A DNA stretch of 64,000 bases from Lachnospiraceae bacterium (GCA_017622845.1 JAGAQJ010000031.1:1-64000), one strand, 5' to 3'. Shown: positions 15,830 through 23,653, numbered from the stretch's first letter. The notes: a model not told the origin generated them from the sequence alone. Numbers and translations are program-made.

Positions 15830-16420
15830 ATCGGAAAATATTCTATCATTTATGCTGATCCGCCCTGGCGGTATGCTCAAAAGGGCTTACAGGGCGCGGC
15901 GGAGCACCATTACCCCACAATGGGGATTGACGAGTTATGTGCGCTCCCGGTGGCTGATCTGGCGGCCCCGGACAGCGCACTTTTTTTATGGGCCACGTTC
16001 CCGCAACTCCCGGAGGCCCTGCTGCTGATTAAGGCATGGGGCTTTACCTACAAAAGCGTGGCCTTTGTCTGGCTGAAGAAAAATAAAAAGGCGGATAGCT
16101 GGTTTTACGGCCTGGGCTTCTGGACACGGGGCAACGCGGAAGTGTGTCTGCTGGCAACGAGGGGCCATCCCAAACGGCAGGCGGCGAATGTCCACCAGTT
16201 TATCATTTCCCCCATTGAGGCCCACAGCAAAAAGCCGGACGAGGCCCGCGACAAGATCGTTTCCCTCATGGGCGATCTGCCCAGAGTGGAGCTCTTTGCC
16301 AGACAACACCCGCCCGGCTGGGATGTGTGGGGAAACGAGGTCACAAGCACCGTCCCGGACTTCGGGACACTTTGTCCCAAAGTCCAGGGCGAGGAAGGAG
16401 GTTTTTCATGCCCTATGTGA
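15830..16420 (+). CDS. MT-A70 family adenine methyltransferase, non-ATG start
   Basis: MT-A70 enzymes make N6-methyladenine. The catalytic DPPW sits right at the N-terminus (IIYADPPWRYAQ). Reading starts at ATC 15830, eight bases after GAAAGGAG, which makes the family-typical start x-GKYSIIYADPPW. No ATG, GTG or TTG is available between the upstream region and the motif, and the first ATG (15920) would remove the active site. The product is 196 residues with ALFLWATFPQLPEALLLIKAW and RGNAEVCLLATRG typical of the family. It begins three bases after the preceding methylase gene. Palindrome copy 6 lies in its last codons. Confidence 0.8.
   Translation: MGKYSIIYADPPWRYAQKGLQGAAEHHYPTMGIDELCALPVADLAAPDSALFLWATFPQLPEALLLIKAWGFTYKSVAFVWLKKNKKADSWFYGLGFWTRGNAEVCLLATRGHPKRQAANVHQFIISPIEAHSKKPDEARDKIVSLMGDLPRVELFARQHPPGWDVWGNEVTSTVPDFGTLCPKVQGEEGGFSCPM
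16359..16383. repeat. ICE palindrome copy 6
   Basis: Left arm ACTTCGGGACA, spacer CTT, right arm TGTCCCAAAGT. It sits within the 3' end of the MT-A70 gene (encoding DFGTLCPKV) and 24 bases upstream of the PrgI start. Confidence 0.9.
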
Positions 16421-16806
16421 ATGTACCCAACGACTTATCCAAAATCAAAACGAAGATGGCCTTTAACTTGACGAAGCGCCAGCTTATTTGCTTCGGCGGC
16501 GCGGCGGCGGTGGGCATCCCGTCTTATCTGCTGGCCCGCAGCGCCATCGGCAACACCTGGGCCATGTTTCTGATGCTGGCCGTCATGCTCCCGGCGTTCC
16601 TGCTGGCGATGTATGAAAAAGACGGCCTGCCTTTTGAAAAGGTCGTGAGAAATATCATCCGGGCCCGGTTTTTGCGGCCCGGCGTGAGGCCCTATCAGAC
16701 ACAGAACATTTACGCCCCGTTTACCGGGCGGGGCGATGCAGGAAAGGAGGATGCGATTGCAGACCGAAAAGCAACGAAACAAGCGCGGCCCCGCCGCAAA
16801 GGGTAA
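16408..16806 (+). CDS. PrgI family conjugation protein
   Basis: PrgI proteins are small VirB3-like membrane components of Gram-positive type IV secretion systems, encoded just before VirB4. The 132-residue protein begins PYVNVPNDLSKIKTKMAFNL, the diagnostic PrgI N-terminus, followed by two adjacent membrane segments (about 33-52 and 55-73) and a conserved cytoplasmic tail (FEKVVRNIIRARFLRPGVRP). ATG 16408 follows AAGGAGG and lies inside the last codons of the MT-A70 gene. The C-terminus overlaps the virB4 start by 50 bases. Confidence 0.92.
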   Translation: MPYVNVPNDLSKIKTKMAFNLTKRQLICFGGAAAVGIPSYLLARSAIGNTWAMFLMLAVMLPAFLLAMYEKDGLPFEKVVRNIIRARFLRPGVRPYQTQNIYAPFTGRGDAGKEDAIADRKATKQARPRRKG

Positions 16807-19123
16807 GGGCCGGGCGGCCCTGTCTGTTCAGCAGACGATCCCCTATCTGGCGATGCACCCGGACGGCGTGTGCAAGCTCCCCGGCGGATTCTATACGAAA
16901 ACCGTGGAGTATGAGGACATCAATTACTCGGTCGCGTCCACCGAGGATCAGACGGCCATCTTTGGCGGGTGGAGCTCGTTCCTCAATTACTTTGACAGCT
17001 CCTTGCCGTTCCAGCTTTCCTTTATCAACCGTCGATCCCACTCCCGGAGCCGCTACAAGGTGAATATCCCCCGGGCCGATGACGATTTCAACAGCGTCCG
17101 GGAGGAATTTACCGGGATGCTGAAAAATCAGATCGCTCGGTCTAACAACGGGATTGAACGCTCCAAATATATCACTTTCGGCATCCCCGCCGAGGGAATT
17201 GCGGAGGCCCGGCCCCGGCTGGAACGGGTGGAGGCCGATGTCATGAGCAACTTTAAGAGGCTGGGCGTTCCCTCCGAGCCCATGGACGGGCGGGCGCGTC
17301 TGGCCCTGCTCCATGCCCAGATGCATCCCGGCAGCCGGGAGGCGTTCCGCTTTTCGTGGAAGGACATCCCGCAGACCAGGCTGGGAACAAAGGACTTTAT
17401 CGCCCCGGACAGCTTTGACTTTCGGCAGTCCCGCACGTTCCGCATGGGCCAGTATTGGGGCGCGGTGTCCTACTTGCAGATTTTGGCGTCTGAGCTCTCT
17501 GACAAGCTGCTGGCCGAAGTGCTGGAGCTTGACGCGGAAATGATCGTCACGCTCCACATTCAGACAGTGGATCAGCTAAAGGCCATTAAGACCATCAAGG
17601 GGAAAATCTCCGACATTGGAAAAATGAAAGTGGAGGAACAGCGCAAGGCGGTGCGGGCCGGGTACGATCCCGACATTCTCCCGCCCGATCTCATTACATT
17701 CAGCAAGGATGCGGCGGAGCTTCTGTCTGACCTCCAGTCCCGCAACGAGCGGATGTTTCTTCTGACCTTTACGGTGGTTAATCTGGCCCCTACCCGCCAG
17801 CGGCTGGAAAACGATGTGTTTACCGTGGGCGGCATCGCGCAGAAATATAACTGTGCATTGAAGCGGCTGGACTGGCAACAGGAGCAGGGCTTTGTGTCCT
17901 CTCTGGCTCTTGGCTATAACGAGGTGGAGATCCAGCGGGGCATGACCACCAGCTCCACGGCGATTTTCATTCCCTTTATGACCAGGGAGCTCCGCATGGA
18001 CGGACAGGCCCTCTATTACGGCATGAACGCCCTTTCTCATAATGTCATCATGGCTGACCGAAAAAAGCTGAAGTCGGCAAACGGGATGTACCTGGGCTCC
18101 ACAGGCTCGGGAAAATCCTTTGCCGCGAAGCGCGAACTGCTGAACGTGTTTCTCACGATCCCGCAGGATCGGATTCTGATTGTAGACCCGATGGGCGAAT
18201 ATGCCCCGCTGGTGCGGCGGCTGGGCGGCCAGGTGATTGAGATTGCCCCGGACAGCCCCCATCACTTAAACCCGATGGATGTGGAGCTCAATATGACCGC
18301 CGGGGAAAGCCCGCTCTCCATGAAAGCGGACTTTTTGCTCTCCCTGTGCGAGCTGGTGGTGGGCGGCAAGGACGGCTTGCAGCCCATTGAGAAAACCGTG
18401 ATTGACCGCTGTGTGCGGCTGGTGTACCGGGAGCAGGCCCTTGGGCTTGAAACGGCGAAACCCCCGCTGTTGCAGGACTTATACGAGGAACTGCTGAAAC
18501 AGCCGGAGCCCGAGGCCCGTCGGGTGGCAACGGCGCTGGAGCTCTACTGCACAGGCTCCCTCAATCTGTTCAACCATCCCACGAATGTAAAAACGGACAG
18601 CCGGGTGGTGTGCATCGTGCTGAAAAACATGGGTGAAAATCTCCGCAAGATCGCCATGCACATCACAAATGAGTTTGTCTCCCAAACGGTAGACGGCAAC
18701 TTCCGGGACGGCGTGGCGACATGGTGCTACTTTGACGAGTTTCACATTTTGCTCCGGGACGCGCTCACGGCCAGCTACTTTGTGGCGGTCTGGAAAATGC
18801 TCCGTAAAAAGGGCTGTGTTCCGAGTGCCTTAACTCAAAATGTGAAAGACCTTTTGGCCAGCCGGGAGATTGAGAACATTCTGGACAATACGGATTTTAT
18901 GATCCTGTTGTCCCAGGCGCAGAGTGACCGGGCGATTCTGGCAAAACAGCTTGGTATCTCGGAGCACCAGCTTTCCTATATCACCCATTCTAATTCCGGC
19001 GAGGGCCTGCTGTTCTATGGGAATGTGACCATCCCGTTTGTGGATCGGTTCCCCCGTGGGGAAATCTATGACCTGCTGACCACACGCCCGGAGGATATGA
19101 GAAATGAAGCGAAAACCGAATAA
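16757..19123 (+). CDS. VirB4-like conjugation ATPase
   Basis: VirB4 is the conserved ATPase that assembles and energises the transfer channel. From TTG 16757 (AGGAGG six bases upstream) the product has 788 residues. In-frame ATGs at 16736 and 16751 lack good spacing. An N-terminal VirB4 domain is followed by Walker A GSTGSGKS (about 445-452), ILIVDPMGEYAPL, and a Walker B-type WCYFDEFHILL (about 655-665). The C-terminal SQAQSDRAILAKQLGISEHQ helix is family-typical. It overlaps the NlpC/P60 gene by 20 bases, so expression is coupled. Confidence 0.95.
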   Translation: MQTEKQRNKRGPAAKGKGRAALSVQQTIPYLAMHPDGVCKLPGGFYTKTVEYEDINYSVASTEDQTAIFGGWSSFLNYFDSSLPFQLSFINRRSHSRSRYKVNIPRADDDFNSVREEFTGMLKNQIARSNNGIERSKYITFGIPAEGIAEARPRLERVEADVMSNFKRLGVPSEPMDGRARLALLHAQMHPGSREAFRFSWKDIPQTRLGTKDFIAPDSFDFRQSRTFRMGQYWGAVSYLQILASELSDKLLAEVLELDAEMIVTLHIQTVDQLKAIKTIKGKISDIGKMKVEEQRKAVRAGYDPDILPPDLITFSKDAAELLSDLQSRNERMFLLTFTVVNLAPTRQRLENDVFTVGGIAQKYNCALKRLDWQQEQGFVSSLALGYNEVEIQRGMTTSSTAIFIPFMTRELRMDGQALYYGMNALSHNVIMADRKKLKSANGMYLGSTGSGKSFAAKRELLNVFLTIPQDRILIVDPMGEYAPLVRRLGGQVIEIAPDSPHHLNPMDVELNMTAGESPLSMKADFLLSLCELVVGGKDGLQPIEKTVIDRCVRLVYREQALGLETAKPPLLQDLYEELLKQPEPEARRVATALELYCTGSLNLFNHPTNVKTDSRVVCIVLKNMGENLRKIAMHITNEFVSQTVDGNFRDGVATWCYFDEFHILLRDALTASYFVAVWKMLRKKGCVPSALTQNVKDLLASREIENILDNTDFMILLSQAQSDRAILAKQLGISEHQLSYITHSNSGEGLLFYGNVTIPFVDRFPRGEIYDLLTTRPEDMRNEAKTE

Positions 19124-20783
19124 GCCCCGCCCGGAGGCCGGGGCCGGCTCCCGAAAACAGGCCGAGGCCACTTCGGGACAAAGTGTCCCAAAGTCCAAAT
19201 TCCGGCAAAAGAGCCAGCAGGAACAGGCCGCCGAGTCAAAGCTCCGCATGGAAAAACGGGGTGAAAAGCTGGAAAAAGCAAAGGGCAAGCTGGCAAAACA
19301 AAAACCGCCCAAAAAGCCCGGCCCGGTGAAACGGGTGGGCCGGGTAGCTGGCGGCTCTGTCCATAGCTTTGTGCATGGGAAAATCTACGAGGTGGAGCAT
19401 GAAAATGTCGGCACCGAGGGAGCTCATCAGTCCGAGCTTGTGGGTGAGTCGGCGCTCCGGCATGGCTCTCATTTTCTCAAACGGAAAATCCGTGAGCACC
19501 CGGCAAAAGCTGTCCAGCGGGCCGAGTCCAAGTATATCAAGGCCACGGCGGATTATCACTTTCACACCGCCGCCCAGGAACACCCGGAGCTTTCACAAAA
19601 TGCCCTGTCCCGCTACTGGCAGAAACGGCGGCTTCGCAGGCAGTACCAAAAGCGGGCAAAGGAGGCCGCGAAACAGGGAGCCGCAGCCGCCGAGAAAACC
19701 GTTTCCGCCACGGAAAAGCTGACGGCCCAGGCGGTGGATTTCGTCAAGCGGCATCCCTCTGGCTGTCTGCTGGCGCTGGCCTGTGTCCTGCTCATTTTCA
19801 CGGTGCAGTCCTGTTCGTCCTCGCTGGTGATGCTGGGAAACAGCGGCATTGGCGCGGTTGGGGCCAGCACCTACCCTTGCGAGGATCGGGATATGCTGGG
19901 GGCCGAGGCCGCCTACTGTGATTTAGAATCGGAGCTCCAACACTACCTTGATACCTACGAGAGCACACACGACTATGACGAGTACCATTTCGATCTGGAC
20001 GACATCGAGCACGATCCCTATGTGCTGATCTCGCTCCTTTGTGCGCTTCACGAGGGACAATGGACGCAGGCCCAGGTGGAGGGGACGCTCCAAATGCTCT
20101 TTGACCGCCAGTACATTCTCACCGAGGATGTGGTGGTGGAGGTGCGGTATCGGACGGAAACCCGGACAGACAGCGAGGGCAACGACTACGATGTGGATGT
20201 ACCTTACAATTATTACATCTGCTATGTCACGCTGGAAAACTTTGATTTATCTCATCTGCCCGTGTATCTCATGGGTGAGGATCAGATGTCCCGGTATGCC
20301 ATCTACATGGCAACGCTGGGAAACCGCCCTGACCTGTTCCCCGGCTCCGCCTATGTGGACAGATACATCACCAACCCGCCCGATGGCTATGAGGTGCCCA
20401 GCGAATATCTGGGCGATGAAACCTTTGCGGCCATTCTCTCCGAGGCGGAGAAATATATCGGTTATCCGTATGTGTGGGGCGGCAGCTCCCCGTCCACTTC
20501 CTTTGACTGCTCCGGCTATGTGTCGTGGGTGATCAATCATTCCGGCTGGAACGTGGGCCGCCTGGGGGCCCAAGGGCTCTATAACATCTGCACCCGCACC
20601 AGCTCCCCACAGCCCGGAGATCTTGTCTTTTTCAAAGGCACCTATGATACCCCCGGGGTGTCCCATGTGGGGATTTATGTGGGTGACGGGAAAATGTTGC
20701 ATTGTGGAGATCCCATCGGTTACGCGAATTTGAATACAAGCTACTGGCAGTCTCATTTTTACGCCTACGGGCGTTTACCATGA
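19104..20783 (+). CDS. CD1108-type cell wall hydrolase (NlpC/P60, VirB1-like)
   Basis: A 559-residue transfer protein that would open peptidoglycan for the secretion channel. A Lys/Gln/Glu-rich cytoplasmic part (1-215) leads to one membrane segment (about 220-240, GCLLALACVLLIFTV). An extracytoplasmic domain follows, then a C-terminal NlpC/P60 peptidase from about 450. The catalytic Cys is in FDCSGYVSW (about 469) and His in SHVGIYVGD (about 521), with a third polar residue in LHCGD (about 533). The start overlaps virB4. Palindrome copy 7 lies in the 5' coding part and encodes TSGQSVPKS. Confidence 0.92.
   Translation: MKRKPNKPRPEAGAGSRKQAEATSGQSVPKSKFRQKSQQEQAAESKLRMEKRGEKLEKAKGKLAKQKPPKKPGPVKRVGRVAGGSVHSFVHGKIYEVEHENVGTEGAHQSELVGESALRHGSHFLKRKIREHPAKAVQRAESKYIKATADYHFHTAAQEHPELSQNALSRYWQKRRLRRQYQKRAKEAAKQGAAAAEKTVSATEKLTAQAVDFVKRHPSGCLLALACVLLIFTVQSCSSSLVMLGNSGIGAVGASTYPCEDRDMLGAEAAYCDLESELQHYLDTYESTHDYDEYHFDLDDIEHDPYVLISLLCALHEGQWTQAQVEGTLQMLFDRQYILTEDVVVEVRYRTETRTDSEGNDYDVDVPYNYYICYVTLENFDLSHLPVYLMGEDQMSRYAIYMATLGNRPDLFPGSAYVDRYITNPPDGYEVPSEYLGDETFAAILSEAEKYIGYPYVWGGSSPSTSFDCSGYVSWVINHSGWNVGRLGAQGLYNICTRTSSPQPGDLVFFKGTYDTPGVSHVGIYVGDGKMLHCGDPIGYANLNTSYWQSHFYAYGRLP
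19170..19194. repeat. ICE palindrome copy 7
   Basis: Left arm ACTTCGGGACA, spacer AAG, right arm TGTCCCAAAGT. It lies inside the NlpC/P60 gene about 66 bases after its start, in a disordered basic region that tolerates the encoded GQSVPKS. Confidence 0.9.
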
Positions 20784-20795
20784 TTGGAGGTTTGA

Positions 20796-21050
20796 ATGGC
20801 AATAACCAAAAGCATGAAAATCCAGGCCGAGATTGATAAGGTCAAGGCTAAAATTTCCGAACAGCAGGCCCGGCTCAAGGAGCTGGAGCAGAAAAAGCTG
20901 GAGGCGGAAAACAGCGAGATCGTGGACATTGTACGGGGTATGAGCATCCCCCTTACCGAGCTCCCCCTGCTGTTTGAAAAGCTCCGGGGCGATGGGACTT
21001 TGGGACAAAGTGTCCCGAAGTCCGCTCCCGAGGGAAAGGAGGAAAACTGA
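20796..21050 (+). CDS. DUF4315 family protein
   Basis: An 84-residue coiled-coil protein (IQAEIDKVKAKISEQQARLK, then ELEQKKLEAENSEIVDIV) matching DUF4315, a small protein always found next to the NlpC/P60 and DUF4366 genes in Tn1549-type elements. Role unknown, possibly a scaffold of the transfer complex. TTGGAGG precedes the ATG. The last 16 residues are encoded across palindrome copy 8 (GTLGQSVPKS) and look like an addition to the domain. Confidence 0.85.
   Translation: MAITKSMKIQAEIDKVKAKISEQQARLKELEQKKLEAENSEIVDIVRGMSIPLTELPLLFEKLRGDGTLGQSVPKSAPEGKEEN
20997..21021. repeat. ICE palindrome copy 8
   Basis: Left arm ACTTTGGGACA, spacer AAG, right arm TGTCCCGAAGT. It lies in the 3' coding end of the DUF4315 gene, about 30 bases before the next start codon. 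Confidence 0.9.
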
Positions 21051-21052
21051 AT

Positions 21053-21802
21053 ATGAAACGATGGAAGTCTTTGACGGCGGCGCTCTGCGCCGCTTTTCTT
21101 TTGTGCGGCTTTACCACCACAACGGCCTACGCCGGGGGCGGCGAGGAATGGGAGGGGCTTGAACCTACGGAGGAGCCGGTTGTCGTGGAATCTACTATTG
21201 AACCCGGCGAGGGCTTTTCCGAAGAGGGAAACCTTGTCACCCGTGATCTGCTCTACGACAAGCACACCAACAAGCAGTTTATTACTGTCCAGACCAGCGG
21301 CGGGGCCACCTTTTACATCGTCATTGACTATGACAAGCCCGTGGACGAGGACGGCGAACAGTATCAGACCTATTTCTTGAACACGGTGGACGAGGCTGAT
21401 CTTCTGGCTGCTGCCGAAGCCGCCGGGGTGGAACTGGCGTCCTGCTCCTGCACGGAAAAATGCGTGGCGGGTGCGGTCAATATGGATTGCGCCATCTGCT
21501 CTGTCAATATGACCGAGTGCGAAGGGACGGTGCCTGAGCCGGAGCCTGTTGACGAGCCCGTAGACGAACCCGAGCCGGAGCCCGAACAGAAAAGCAACGT
21601 CGGAACGCTCCTGCTGATTTTGGCTCTGGCGGTAGTAGGCGGTGGTGCTGGCTGGTATTTCAAGATTTACCGCCCCAAACAGGAAAAAGCCGCCGGGCCC
21701 GAGGAGGACTACGGCGAGGAGCTGGAGGACTATGACGATCCCGAGGACGATGGGCCCCCGTGGGACGAGGACGAAAACGAGGAAATGGAGGACGAGGAAT
21801 GA
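21053..21802 (+). CDS. DUF4366 (CD1107-type) secreted/anchored protein
   Basis: A 249-residue surface protein of the transfer module. A signal peptide (KRWKSLTAALCAAFLLCGF, cleavage near TTTTAYA) is followed by an extracytoplasmic domain with a cysteine cluster (LASCSCTEKCVAGAVNMDCA, about 125-145). A Pro/Glu/Asp spacer (PEPEPVDEPVDEPEPEPEQ) leads to a membrane segment (about 184-204) and a very acidic cytoplasmic tail. The layout fits the DUF4366 family. AAAGGAGG lies 12 bases before the ATG. The stop overlaps the next ATG by four bases. Confidence 0.85.
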   Translation: MKRWKSLTAALCAAFLLCGFTTTTAYAGGGEEWEGLEPTEEPVVVESTIEPGEGFSEEGNLVTRDLLYDKHTNKQFITVQTSGGATFYIVIDYDKPVDEDGEQYQTYFLNTVDEADLLAAAEAAGVELASCSCTEKCVAGAVNMDCAICSVNMTECEGTVPEPEPVDEPVDEPEPEPEQKSNVGTLLLILALAVVGGGAGWYFKIYRPKQEKAAGPEEDYGEELEDYDDPEDDGPPWDEDENEEMEDEE

Positions 21803-21975
21803 ATTTCACAAGCAGCCCCTTTGAACGAATGATGAAAGAACGGCCCCGTCCCCAGGCTCCCGCTGTGTGTAAGCCGCCCCGTGGCTCCGTTTGCCGAGGC
21901 TGTGCCTACTGGCGGGGGATCAAATGTGTGTCCTGCTATAAGGAGCTTTTGAAGTCCCCGGCTGGCGGGAGGTGA
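21799..21975 (+). CDS. Small Cys-rich (zinc-ribbon-like) mobile element protein
   Basis: A 58-residue basic protein whose ATG overlaps the preceding stop (ATGA). The second half has a C-x(2)-C plus C-x(2)-C arrangement (VCRGCAYWRGIKCVSCYKEL), consistent with a single zinc-binding module. It is not a family I can name. It directly precedes another cysteine-rich gene and probably belongs to the same translational unit. Confidence 0.65.
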   Translation: MNFTSSPFERMMKERPRPQAPAVCKPPRGSVCRGCAYWRGIKCVSCYKELLKSPAGGR

Positions 21976-21979
21976 GCCT

Positions 21980-22348
21980 TTGAGCCGGGAACTGACACGG
22001 CAGGAAAAAGCGGCGATCCGCTCCCTGGTCACAAAATGGTGTGCAAACTATGACCGGGGATGCGGGTGTCTGCCGCTGGACTGTGAGTGCTATATGTTCG
22101 GCAAGTGCTGGACGGGGAGCTTTTGCCGCTACTTCCGGGAGGCCGTCCTGCCCCTCGATCCGGCTCTGGAGGCCGCCCTTACCGCCGAGGGCCCGCGCCC
22201 GGATTTCAAGGTCTGCCCGGTCTGCGGCGGGGCCGTGGCCCCGGATCGGCGGCAGGCATACTGCTCGGGGGCCTGTGCAAAGGCCGCCCATAGGAAACAA
22301 CAGCGGGAATATATGCGTAAAAAACGGGGCTGGGGTGTTGACAATTAG
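21980..22348 (+). CDS. Cysteine-rich VLP-type protein
   Basis: A 122-residue protein matching the cysteine-rich VLP family of conjugative elements. The N-terminal AIRSLVTKWCANYDRGCGCL with CECYMFGKCWTGSFCRYF supplies one cysteine set. The C-terminal CPVCGGAVAPDRRQAYCSG followed by CAKAAHRKQQREYMRKKRG looks like a second zinc ribbon with a basic helix, suggesting nucleic-acid binding. The start is TTG 21980 with GGGAGG seven bases upstream. Role unknown. The stop lies inside the inverted-repeat region 22336-22449. Confidence 0.8.
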   Translation: MSRELTRQEKAAIRSLVTKWCANYDRGCGCLPLDCECYMFGKCWTGSFCRYFREAVLPLDPALEAALTAEGPRPDFKVCPVCGGAVAPDRRQAYCSGACAKAAHRKQQREYMRKKRGWGVDN

Positions 22349-22449
22349 GCCCCGCAAAACCCGCTTGTATCAAGGCTTTTTCGGGCCCTTTTTGGGGCGG
22401 GCCGTATCTTTCTATGGCCCGCCCCGGTTTGGCCCAAATGCTGTCAACA
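22336..22449. repeat. Nested inverted repeats upstream of the mobilisation genes
   Basis: An outer pair TGTTGACA (22336-22343) and TGTCAACA (22442-22449) encloses a perfect 10-bp inner hairpin GGGGCGGGCC (22394-22403) with GGCCCGCCCC (22416-22425). It fills the gap before the DUF gene, MobC and relaxase. It is one of two candidate oriT regions, and it could instead be an attenuator. Confidence 0.55.
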
Positions 22450-22468
22450 TTTTGGAGGTGAAAGAATC

Positions 22469-22822
22469 GTGGAGGAAATTCAAGGATATGTGATCCGGCA
22501 GTCTGTCCTGTTCGACAATGGCCGGGGCTTTGCATTGGGTGAAAACCCGAAAGCGCCGAGCCCCTTTGTCACATGGCAGTTTACCGAGGAACAGGGCAAC
22601 CGGGATTATTACTGGGGGCATTATCACAATGACGGGGCCGCCGCTGAAAAAGACTTTTTAAGCCGTGTCTCCGATTATCAGCGGCGCTATGGGGTGCGTG
22701 AGGTTCGACGGCCCATAGCGGAACAAATGCGGGAGGCCGGGACGCTGGCAAAGGAGAAACAGCCGGATAAGGTGCTGGAGCCCCCGAACCAGCGCCGGAG
22801 CCGGGAACGGGAGGAACGATGA
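22469..22822 (+). CDS. Mobile element protein of unknown function (117 aa)
   Basis: A 117-residue protein starting at GTG 22469 after TTTTGGAGGTG. Its core (QGYVIRQSVLFDNGRGFALG, then SPFVTWQFTEEQGNRDYYWG) recurs upstream of mobC in related elements as far as I recall. The tail contains RRPIAEQMREAGTLAKEKQ (about 80-98), the fourth example of the motif shared with ArdA, PcfB and the SpoVG-domain protein. The end overlaps the mobC start by four bases (ATGA), so it is likely part of the mobilisation operon. Confidence 0.65.
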   Translation: MEEIQGYVIRQSVLFDNGRGFALGENPKAPSPFVTWQFTEEQGNRDYYWGHYHNDGAAAEKDFLSRVSDYQRRYGVREVRRPIAEQMREAGTLAKEKQPDKVLEPPNQRRSREREER

Positions 22823-23166
22823 CAAAGAAACGCCGCCGCCCTATCCACCTCCATGTGATGGTGTCTGAGGAGGAGCAGGCGCTGATCTATGAACGTATGG
22901 CCGAGGCGGGCATCCGCAACATGGGGGCCTATATGCGGAAAATGGCTCTCAATGGCTATGTGCTCCATGTTGATCTCTCGCCCGTCCGGGAGCTTGTTTC
23001 GCTCCAGCGGCGGTGCTCAAACAATCTCAATCAAGTGGCGATCCAGGCGAATACCTACGGCGGGATTTATCCCGAGGAGATTGCCGCTCTGAAACGGGAT
23101 TATGCGGCCCTGTGGGGCCCGCTGTCCGATTTGCTTAAAAAGCTCTCCGCATTGGTGGAGCTCTGA
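22819..23166 (+). CDS. mobC: MobC relaxosome accessory protein
   Basis: MobC-type proteins help the relaxase open the origin of transfer. The 115-residue basic protein starts RRRPIHLHVMVSEEEQALIY (ribbon-helix-helix-like N-terminus), continues RNMGAYMRKMALNGYV, then has the conserved LQRRCSNNLNQVAIQANTYG block and a C-terminal helix. It overlaps the preceding gene by four bases and lies 540 bases before the relaxase gene, with a terminator, palindrome and promoter in between. Confidence 0.9.
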   Translation: MTKKRRRPIHLHVMVSEEEQALIYERMAEAGIRNMGAYMRKMALNGYVLHVDLSPVRELVSLQRRCSNNLNQVAIQANTYGGIYPEEIAALKRDYAALWGPLSDLLKKLSALVEL

Positions 23167-23170
23167 TCCT

Positions 23171-23203
23171 CCGGGGAGTGGCTCTGTGCCGCTCCCCGGT
23201 TTT
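23171..23203 (+). terminator. Intrinsic terminator after mobC
   Basis: CCGGGGAG pairs with CTCCCCGG over a 13-base loop, followed by TTTT. It directly precedes palindrome copy 9 and the promoter at 23253-23281, marking an operon boundary. Confidence 0.85.
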
Positions 23204-23207
23204 CACT

Positions 23208-23232
23208 ACTTCGGGACAATTTGTCCCGAGGT
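23208..23232. repeat. ICE palindrome copy 9
   Basis: Left arm ACTTCGGGACA, spacer ATT, right arm TGTCCCGAGGT. It lies between a terminator and a promoter, 21 bases upstream of the -35 element. Confidence 0.9.
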
Positions 23233-23252
23233 GCTGAAAGCTGGGGGCATCC

Positions 23253-23281
23253 TTGTTGTCCCACCTGGACAGAGGTATAAT
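23253..23281 (+). promoter_or_regulatory. Sigma-70-type promoter with internal inverted half-sites (copy 1)
   Basis: -35 TTGTTG at 23253-23258, exactly 17 bases of spacer, -10 TATAAT at 23276-23281. The spacer holds TGTCC-CACCT-GGACA, i.e. the palindrome half-sites facing the opposite way. It drives the small CD1845-type gene and probably the relaxase. Almost the same sequence recurs at 30298-30326. Confidence 0.85.
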
Positions 23282-23329
23282 TATCTTGTAGGGAATACCT
23301 ACCCACAATTTTCAAGGAGGTATCAAGCT

Positions 23330-23620
23330 ATGCGGATTCTTCTCAAACTTATCGCGGCCCCCTTTGTGCTGGCCCTTACGCTCATGGTAGCGGTATTAAA
23401 CTTTAGCATTTCTCTTGCGTCTTGGATGCTGGGCATCCTCTCTCTGATTGCTGCGGTGTGCGGCGTGTTTGATTTATTCCGGGGCGATACTGCCCAGGGG
23501 CTTTACTGTCTGGTGGTGGCTTTTGTCGTTTCTCCCTTTGGCCTGCCCGCCGTGGCCGAGTGGCTGATCGACAGGCTGGACGATCTCAACTACTCGTTAA
23601 AGAGCTTTATCACAGGCTGA
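23330..23620 (+). CDS. CD1845-type small membrane protein
   Basis: A 96-residue protein with two to three hydrophobic segments (about 4-25, 27-46 and 54-78), starting LLKLIAAPFVLALTLMVAVL, as in the CD1845 family of Tn1549-like elements. Function unknown. ATG 23330 follows AAGGAGG. A longer in-frame reading from further upstream would cross the promoter and is not used. It has its own promoter 49 bases upstream. Palindrome copy 10 starts two bases after its stop. Confidence 0.82.
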   Translation: MRILLKLIAAPFVLALTLMVAVLNFSISLASWMLGILSLIAAVCGVFDLFRGDTAQGLYCLVVAFVVSPFGLPAVAEWLIDRLDDLNYSLKSFITG

Positions 23621-23621
23621 C

Positions 23622-23646
23622 ACTTTGGGACAATTTGTCCCGAAGT
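23622..23646. repeat. ICE palindrome copy 10
   Basis: Left arm ACTTTGGGACA, spacer ATT, right arm TGTCCCGAAGT. It starts two bases after the stop codon of the small membrane protein and lies 58 bases before the relaxase start. Confidence 0.9.
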
Positions 23647-23653
23647 CCCATGC

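Noticed and set aside
23102-23329. Longer version of the CD1845-type protein starting at 23102
   Set aside because: It would cross a terminator, a palindrome and a promoter. ATG 23330 with AAGGAGG is clearly the start.
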